From: UBA1275 sp038124025
GTDB lineage: Bacteria > Bacteroidota > Rhodothermia > Balneolales > Balneolaceae
Reading direction: 5' to 3'
Length of the DNA: 17,274 nucleotides
Assembly (NCBI GenBank): GCA_038124025.1
Contig: JAYPBC010000035.1
Location: 1-17,274, forward strand
Of this stretch, positions 12,770 to 17,274 are shown in pieces. How positions within the stretch are numbered: the first letter of the stretch is position 1; each line of letters starts with the position of its first letter. A program made the translations under genes and the position numbers. The notes below the pieces were generated by a model. It was not told the origin of the DNA. It saw only the letters and a program-made list of their open reading frames with translations, and ran no database searches.

Positions 12770-14542
12770 CTAACTTTTTGAATCACGGGAAGCTTTAGCC
12801 CAAGAAAGAAACTCTCCAGCCGTTAAGCTATTGAGCACTCTTACTTGGTCAAACTTAGCTTTACGCGCTAAACGTACTCCATACTGAATGTCATCAATGC
12901 CCTCAATGCTATGCGCATCCGGGTTTATAGAGGTATAAAGTCCGGCCTGTTTTGCTTTGTTACCCCAAATCCAATCCAAATCTAATCTCCAGGGAGAGGC
13001 ATTAATTTCAATGGCAGTATGTTGTTGGGAGGCATGTTCAATTAGAGCATTCATGTCCAACGCACTTTCCCCTCGTTTCAGGAGTAAGCGTCCGGTGGGA
13101 TGCCCAATCATAGTGGTAAATGGATTTTCTATTGCCCGTTTGAGTCGGTCCATCATCGCTTCGAGGGGCATATCTAGCTGCTGATGTACGCTCGCTACAA
13201 TGAAATCAAAGCCTGCTAAAATATCCGCTGGATAGTCTAAGTCACCATTTCCTAAAATATCCGATTCAATACCTTTTAAGATAGTAAAGTTCACGCCTTC
13301 AGTGGTATAATGAGCGTTTAGTTCCTCAATTTCTACCCACTGAGATTTCACTCGGTCTATGGATAAACCACCTGCATAGCCAGCCGTCTTAGAATGATCG
13401 GTAATTCCCAGATATTCATAGCCTCTAGCAATACATGCCTCTGCCATTTCTTGAATGCTATACTTTCCATCACTCCAGGTGCTATGTGCATGAACAACTC
13501 CTCTGATCTGTTCCTGCGAAATTAAGGGCATTTGCTCATGCTCTGCAAACCATTCTAACTCCCCGCGATCTTCACGAAGTTCTGGTGGAATCCAATGCAG
13601 CCCAAGCTCTTTGTACATATTAGATTCGTTATTAGAACGAACTTTGGCATTCCAATCGGTTTCGCCCTTATCGTTGAGTTTATAAAGTCCGTATTCGTTA
13701 AGGGCTAGTCCACGTTCGCGCGCTCTAGATCTCATAGCCACATTATGTTCTTTACTTCCAGTAAAATACATGAGCGCGGCGCCAAAAGACCCTGGTTCTA
13801 CAATACGTAAATCAATTTGACGACCCTCTCTACTACGAACTGAGCTTTTTGTATCTCCTCTACCTAATACTTCAACTACACGCTCATGAGAGGTAAAAGC
13901 GTCAAAAATTGTTTCTATATGATTCTTTTCGGCGCCAATAAGTATATCTATATCACCAATAGTCTCTTTAGATCTACGTAAAGAACCAGCCACTTCAATG
14001 TCCTGTACACCTGGGAGGTCTTGAAGCGATGTGATGAGTTCTTTCGCAATGTCGTCGGCTTCATTAATGCGGCAGCGCTCTTCGTATTGTTCCATCCATG
14101 CGATGGATTTTTTAATTTTTTCCACCGATTTAGCCCCAAGACCAGATAGTTCTTCTAGGTCGCCTCGGCTAATACATTCTTTGAGTTCATCTAGGGTACT
14201 AATGTTAAATTTTTGATGGATTTTTAGAATATTTTTTGGTCCTAGTCCAGATATATTCAACCATTGAATTAAACCTACCGGCACTTTTTCTTTGAATGCT
14301 TCCAAAACCGGCATTTGCCCAGTTTCAACATAGGCATATATATCGTTAGCAATGGATTTACCTATACCTTTAATCTCCGTGAGCCGCTTTTCTTCAATAT
14401 ATTTACCAAGATCTTCCTCAAATCCACGTATGGTTTGAGAGGCTCGATCGAAAGCAATCGCTTTAAACCGATTTTCACCAGCTAATTGCATGAGTTGATA
14501 CACTAAATCGAGCTGGTCGGCAATATCACGATTGGTTGGCAT
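12770..14542 (-). CDS. polX: DNA polymerase/3'-5' exonuclease PolX
   Basis: A 590-residue family-X repair polymerase fused to a PHP nuclease. The start is the ATG at 14542 (MPTNRDIADQLD); the TTG two codons upstream is unlikely. Helix-hairpin-helix motifs lie at 57-64 (IKGIGKSI), 97-104 and 132-139. The nucleotidyltransferase site is GSLRRSKETIGDIDIL (186-201) with Asp197 and Asp199, plus Asp244 in IDLRIV. The PHP domain begins near 348, and all nine expected metal ligands can be seen: His351, His353, Asp358, His383, Glu426, His453, His481, Asp542 and His544. Both gap-filling synthesis and 3'-end trimming in base-excision repair should therefore be active. Length matches the family. It diverges from the M14 peptidase gene across 107 bp. 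Confidence 0.96.
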   Translation of the reverse strand: MPTNRDIADQLDLVYQLMQLAGENRFKAIAFDRASQTIRGFEEDLGKYIEEKRLTEIKGIGKSIANDIYAYVETGQMPVLEAFKEKVPVGLIQWLNISGLGPKNILKIHQKFNISTLDELKECISRGDLEELSGLGAKSVEKIKKSIAWMEQYEERCRINEADDIAKELITSLQDLPGVQDIEVAGSLRRSKETIGDIDILIGAEKNHIETIFDAFTSHERVVEVLGRGDTKSSVRSREGRQIDLRIVEPGSFGAALMYFTGSKEHNVAMRSRARERGLALNEYGLYKLNDKGETDWNAKVRSNNESNMYKELGLHWIPPELREDRGELEWFAEHEQMPLISQEQIRGVVHAHSTWSDGKYSIQEMAEACIARGYEYLGITDHSKTAGYAGGLSIDRVKSQWVEIEELNAHYTTEGVNFTILKGIESDILGNGDLDYPADILAGFDFIVASVHQQLDMPLEAMMDRLKRAIENPFTTMIGHPTGRLLLKRGESALDMNALIEHASQQHTAIEINASPWRLDLDWIWGNKAKQAGLYTSINPDAHSIEGIDDIQYGVRLARKAKFDQVRVLNSLTAGEFLSWAKASRDSKS

Positions 14543-14649
14543 AAGCAAGAAATCTCTTTGAGTAGCTTAGTAGGTTTATGTACATTTATAGATACGCCTA
14601 AATATAAATCTTTTAGGATGGAATATCCTGTAAACCCTAGCTATCAATT

Positions 14650-17214
14650 ATGCTATCACAATCTGCTGACTTCTCCGCTAACAAAGCTCGTCAATCTTAT
14701 TTTGGTCTGAGTTTCCTAGCAATCTTGCTACTTTTCTATGTAGTAGCGGTTCCAACTCAAGCTCAATCGTTCTCCGCAGAACGACTTCAAACACCATCCG
14801 AGTTTTTAGGTTACGAATTAGGTACGCAATGGACTCCGCACCATAAGGTCATCGATTATGTTCAGCACTTGGCTGAGCATTCAGAGATGGTAGGCGCCTT
14901 TGATTATGGGACTACGTACGAAGGACGAGAGTTAGTGTACATAGTTATTAGTTCCGAACAGAATCAGCAGAATATGGAGGAAATTAGGCTGAATAACTTA
15001 CGTCGAATCAGCTTAGAACCTGGAGAGCCTACCGAGGAAGTACAGCCTATTGTATGGTTAAGTTATAATGTGCACGGGAACGAAACCTCATCCAGCGAAG
15101 CAGCAATATACACCATGCATGCCTTGGTAACGGAATACCAAGACTGGTTGACAGATGTTGTGGTTATTATCGATCCTGTGGTAAATCCTGACGGACGTGA
15201 TCGGTATGTAAATTGGAATAAAACGGTTACTGGAGCACAATTTAATCCCAGTCATGAAGCAATGGAGCACCACGAACCCTGGCCAGGTGGCAGAACCAAT
15301 CATTACATGTTTGATTTGAACAGAGATTGGGCTTGGCAAACTCAAACGGAGACACAACAACGTATTAGGCAATACTTGGAATGGATGCCCATGGTCCACG
15401 TCGATTTTCACGAACAATATTACAATTCGCCTTATTATTTTGCACCAGCCGCGGAGCCCTATCATTACGCTATTACCGATTGGCAGCGTGAGTTACAAAC
15501 CTTAATTGGTCAAAATCATGCTTCTTATTTTGATCAGAATAATTGGCTTTATTTTACACGTGAAGTGTTTGATCTGTTTTATCCCAGCTATGGTGATACA
15601 TGGCCCACCTTTAATGGGGCCATTGGAATGACCTATGAACAAGCAGGACACAGTTTCGCCGGCCTCGGTGTAGTTACCGATGAGGGCGATACACTCACAT
15701 TACAAGATCGAATGATTCATCATGCCACATCTGGATTATCAACCATAGAGACCGTGGTTAATCAAAAAGAGCGGGTTTTATCTGAATTCCAGAAGTACTT
15801 TGCTACCACACGGAAAAATGGCTCTGGAAATTATAAAACCTTTGTAGTTAAACGCAGTAGTAATCCTGATAATACAAGCAGGCTCCTGCGCTATTTGTTA
15901 GATCAAAAAATTGAGGTTCATCAAGCGGTGACCGAAGTTCGGGCAAGTGGTTACGATTATCAGAATGGGCAGGTTGGACGAGTTACCATAGATAGAGGAG
16001 ATTATATTGTACACACGTATCAGCCACAGGGTACCTTAGTTCGCGTGTTATTTGAACCTAAGCCTGAACTTACCGATTCGCTCACTTACGATATTACCGC
16101 TTGGGAAGCCCATTATTCCTTTGGCGTTGATGGGTATGCCATACAAGGGCAAGTAGAAGTAGAACCCATTAGCTTTGATACCGAGTCCGAACTTACCCCT
16201 GTGGTAAGTAACCCCTATGCTTATTTAGTAGAGTGGACTTCCTTTGATGATGCGCAGTTTCTGGCCTATATACTTAAGCAAGGAGTTCGAGCACGTTACT
16301 CTGAAAACCCGTTCAGTATTCGGGGAAAAAACTATGGGGCGGGTACCTTAATTATAACCCGAAATGGTAATGAGTCCTTGGGAACAAATTTTGATGATAT
16401 AGTCAAGGAAGGCGCATTAGTATATAACAGGAAAATAACACCCGTAACAACCGGACTAGTCACACAAGGTAAAGACTTTGGATCATCCTCGGTTCGTTTT
16501 ATTGACCAGCCAAGAGTGGGAGTATTAGCGGGTGAGGGAACATCCGGAAATATGGTAGGACACATTTGGCATTTCTTTGATCAGCAGCTGAACTATCCAG
16601 TTACGATGATTCCTGTAGATGTTGCCACTCGTATGGATTGGACGGAATTTGACGTAATTATATTACCAAGTGGATCCTATGGATATTCACTTAGTGACAA
16701 CCAACTCTCAGAAATCCGAGATTGGGTTCGAGGGGGTGGAAAATTAATAGCCGTGGACGGGGCCAACGGGTTTTTAGCCGGTAAAGAGGGTTTCGCATTA
16801 ACTCGTAAAAGTAGATCCGACGAGGATACCGCTAACCCAGAAGACCGGTTACAGCGGTATGCAGATGCAGAACGCAACTCCGTAGTAAATTTCAATGCAG
16901 GAGCAATTTATGCACTTGATATGGATCCTACTCATCCCTTAGCCTTCGGTTATCAAGAACAGTACATGGCATTAAAATTAGGTTCAACTGCGTACGAATA
17001 TTTAGAGAATGGTTGGAATGTTGGGGTGGTCAAAAACGGCACCCCAAGAAGTGGGTTTGTTGGACATAAAGCCCAACAGGTTATCGAAGAATCCTTGTCG
17101 TATGGGGTGCAGCCTATGGGTCAAGGTCAGGTGGTCTACATGATAGATAACCCATTTTTCCGAGGATTTTGGCATAATGGAAAGTTACTAATAAGTAACT
17201 CAGTATTCTTTTAA
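14650..17214 (+). CDS. Secreted M14 zinc carboxypeptidase with C-terminal GATase-like domain
   Basis: An 854-residue exported peptidase. The signal sequence has an unusually long n-region (1-17), a hydrophobic core (about 18-34) and likely cleavage at about 38 (TQA-QS). The M14 domain (about 60-380) has the zinc site HGNE (His142, Glu145) and His254 in VDFHEQ. NPDGRDRY (179-186) and FDLNRDW (221-227, with the substrate-binding Asn-Arg pair) are present, and the catalytic Glu330 lies in MTYEQAG, so it should be active. A middle beta-rich region follows. Residues about 620-710 resemble a class I glutamine-amidotransferase-like fold (DVIILPSGSYG, WVRGGGKLIAVDGANG) without a nucleophilic Cys. Likely role: digestion of external peptides or envelope turnover. 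No Shine-Dalgarno is visible; a small hairpin (14615-14629) lies in the leader. Confidence 0.93.
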   Translation: MLSQSADFSANKARQSYFGLSFLAILLLFYVVAVPTQAQSFSAERLQTPSEFLGYELGTQWTPHHKVIDYVQHLAEHSEMVGAFDYGTTYEGRELVYIVISSEQNQQNMEEIRLNNLRRISLEPGEPTEEVQPIVWLSYNVHGNETSSSEAAIYTMHALVTEYQDWLTDVVVIIDPVVNPDGRDRYVNWNKTVTGAQFNPSHEAMEHHEPWPGGRTNHYMFDLNRDWAWQTQTETQQRIRQYLEWMPMVHVDFHEQYYNSPYYFAPAAEPYHYAITDWQRELQTLIGQNHASYFDQNNWLYFTREVFDLFYPSYGDTWPTFNGAIGMTYEQAGHSFAGLGVVTDEGDTLTLQDRMIHHATSGLSTIETVVNQKERVLSEFQKYFATTRKNGSGNYKTFVVKRSSNPDNTSRLLRYLLDQKIEVHQAVTEVRASGYDYQNGQVGRVTIDRGDYIVHTYQPQGTLVRVLFEPKPELTDSLTYDITAWEAHYSFGVDGYAIQGQVEVEPISFDTESELTPVVSNPYAYLVEWTSFDDAQFLAYILKQGVRARYSENPFSIRGKNYGAGTLIITRNGNESLGTNFDDIVKEGALVYNRKITPVTTGLVTQGKDFGSSSVRFIDQPRVGVLAGEGTSGNMVGHIWHFFDQQLNYPVTMIPVDVATRMDWTEFDVIILPSGSYGYSLSDNQLSEIRDWVRGGGKLIAVDGANGFLAGKEGFALTRKSRSDEDTANPEDRLQRYADAERNSVVNFNAGAIYALDMDPTHPLAFGYQEQYMALKLGSTAYEYLENGWNVGVVKNGTPRSGFVGHKAQQVIEESLSYGVQPMGQGQVVYMIDNPFFRGFWHNGKLLISNSVFF

Positions 17215-17274
17215 TCCGCCAAAAAGTGCTTGCGATGAGGGTAAAAACTTAAGACAAACCATTCTACATTACTG

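Noticed and set aside
14031..14216. Plus-strand open frame inside polX
   Set aside because: It is low-complexity and Ser-rich, antisense to conserved helix-hairpin-helix and linker coding sequence, and has no support as a gene.

Overview
The window is a bacterial chromosome segment of moderate, rather AT-leaning composition. Most starts lack a clear Shine-Dalgarno sequence. The gene content (Wzi-type outer-membrane barrel, CotH lipoprotein, large secreted M14 peptidase, cyclophilin lipoprotein, PolX, GAF-SpoIIE phosphatase) and one good TAnnTTTG-type -7 box point to a Gram-negative of the FCB group. Balneolota/Rhodothermota or Bacteroidota is my best guess, by inference and without any database search.

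Layout. (a) 24-127: a tRNA-Pro(GGG) on the minus strand with an intrinsic terminator directly after it. (b) 238-8122: a surface-glycan block. It has a divergently transcribed ABC exporter of the PvdE/SyrD cyclic-peptide type (238-1854, minus). Three glycosyltransferase genes follow, coupled by ATGA overlaps (1899-4836, plus): a GT-A enzyme, a GT4 enzyme and a PLOD/procollagen-galactosyltransferase-like enzyme. A GT2 enzyme lies on the opposite strand (4840-5772, minus). A short two-gene plus-strand unit then carries a small GT-A enzyme and a Wzi-family capsule-assembly porin (5801-8122). (c) 8153-9421: a GAF plus SpoIIE/PP2C phosphatase (minus). (d) 9422-9805: a gene-poor stretch with a possible decayed ORF on the minus strand, and a promoter plus a 44-residue putative membrane microprotein on the plus strand. 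(e) 9806-11643: methylmalonyl-CoA epimerase and a CotH-like lipoprotein in one overlapping minus-strand unit. (f) 11811-12722: a cyclophilin-type prolyl isomerase lipoprotein (plus). (g) 12770-14542: DNA polymerase/3'-5' exonuclease PolX (minus). (h) 14650-17214: a large secreted M14 zinc carboxypeptidase (plus).

How the parts may work together. The five glycosyltransferases and Wzi probably build and anchor a surface polysaccharide or glycoconjugate. No Wza/Wzc/Wzx/Wzy gene is visible, so the locus is either incomplete here or uses the PvdE-type ABC protein for export. The most unusual combination is that exporter next to a PLOD-like glycosyltransferase with no peptide synthetase in sight. 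The second is a CotH-fold lipoprotein whose usual W-D-F-N/D metal site reads W-M-A-N. The right half otherwise looks like ordinary chromosomal genes. I see no transposase, integrase, CRISPR array or toxin-antitoxin pair.
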